Assembly: GCF_016809835.1 (NCBI RefSeq)
Contig: NZ_JAFBIL020000011.1
Location: 47,438 to 111,437 of the forward strand
Length of the DNA: 64,000 nt
Reading direction: 5' to 3'
Source: Massilia soli
Lineage (GTDB): Bacteria; Pseudomonadota; Gammaproteobacteria; Burkholderiales; Burkholderiaceae_D
Positions 63,924-64,000 of the stretch are shown here, one piece after another (positions within the stretch are counted from its first letter, which is position 1; each line of letters begins with the position of its first letter). A model generated the notes under the pieces. The model made no database searches and had not been told where the DNA came from. It saw nothing but the letters and a program-made list of their open reading frames with translations. A program made the position numbers and the translations under genes.

Positions 63924-64000
63924 TGAATCGCCACGACTTCTGCAGACACTCTTGAGCCATAATTCTGGGCTAAAGGAGTGAGTATGAGTGGCAAACGATA
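63924..64000 (+). mobile_element. Left end of a putative IS3-family insertion sequence, cut by window edge
   Basis: TGAATCGCCACGACTTC at 63924, followed by the GACAC motif, looks like an IS3-type terminal inverted repeat. About 60 bases later comes AAAGGAG and an ATG reading MSGKR, the usual opening of IS3-family OrfA. The right end and transposase body are outside the window, so the assignment rests on these two short signals. Confidence 0.5.
63984..64000 (+). CDS. Start of putative IS3-family transposase OrfA (partial)
   Basis: Only five codons are visible (MSGKR), preceded by AAGGAG at 7 bases. They match the common N-terminus of IS3-family OrfA proteins. The rest lies outside the window. 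Confidence 0.4.

Overview
The window looks like a chromosomal segment of a betaproteobacterium of the family Oxalobacteraceae (Massilia, Duganella or Janthinobacterium type). I infer this from the high G+C content, the lon-hupB-tRNA-ppiD and tmk-holB-pilZ-tatD gene orders, the fused purL, the two parvulins beside selO-msrB-yciB-bolA, and small orphan families of a kind I associate with this group. No database search was possible. Most of the window is stable core genome. The clearest mobile DNA is the last ~80 bases.

Layout. 1-5264: protein quality control and nucleoid genes (5'-truncated lon, hupB, tRNA-Val, two tRNA-Asp copies, ppiD). 5311-9145: selU and tesA, a divergent lone ABC ATPase (ybbA-like), and the bifunctional NAD(P)HX repair enzyme. 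9247-15919: a fused 5-oxoprolinase/hydantoinase, a PAS-GAF-GGDEF diguanylate cyclase and a receiver-TPR protein. 16187-20203: purL, followed by a large composite palindrome. 20433-24087: two secreted hypotheticals, an acetyltransferase and two tandem parvulins. 24197-26943: the minus-strand operon selO-msrB-yciB-bolA. 27204-31135: acyl-CoA synthetase and a FadB-like enzyme. 31321-32876: a hydrolase coupled to a GlxA-type regulator. 32935-37201: a four-gene operon (DUF3348, DUF802, OmpA, DUF2894). 37458-43590: an MHS transporter, divergent from a thiolase-Dabb-SDR-MDR-SDR operon. 43594-46725: NRDE protein, DUF4936, ygfZ, mltG. 46738-50857: tmk, holB, pilZ, a GNAT, tatD, an ankyrin protein. 51008-56592: a PRMT-like methyltransferase, small orphan genes, an M48 lipoprotein, a GH1-like/SDR pair and a beta/gamma-crystallin-like secreted protein. 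56699-62205: an OsmC-YcaO fusion and a hybrid histidine kinase. 62515-64000: a small membrane protein, a PliG-like secreted protein, and a truncated secreted gene abutting what looks like the left end of an IS3-family element.

How genes work together. Two lipid-degradation units (29042 and 39397) share an 11-base palindromic promoter motif, which suggests one TetR-like repressor. The most striking under-described system is the minus-strand operon 37201->32935. Its second protein has a MotA/ExbB-like membrane core and a coiled-coil tail of about 540 residues. Its third is a MotB-like peptidoglycan-binding protein with an in-membrane Asp. They are flanked by two proteins of unknown function, and all four cistrons overlap. 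The pair resembles the ZorA/ZorB motor of Zorya anti-phage systems but has no helicase or nuclease partner.
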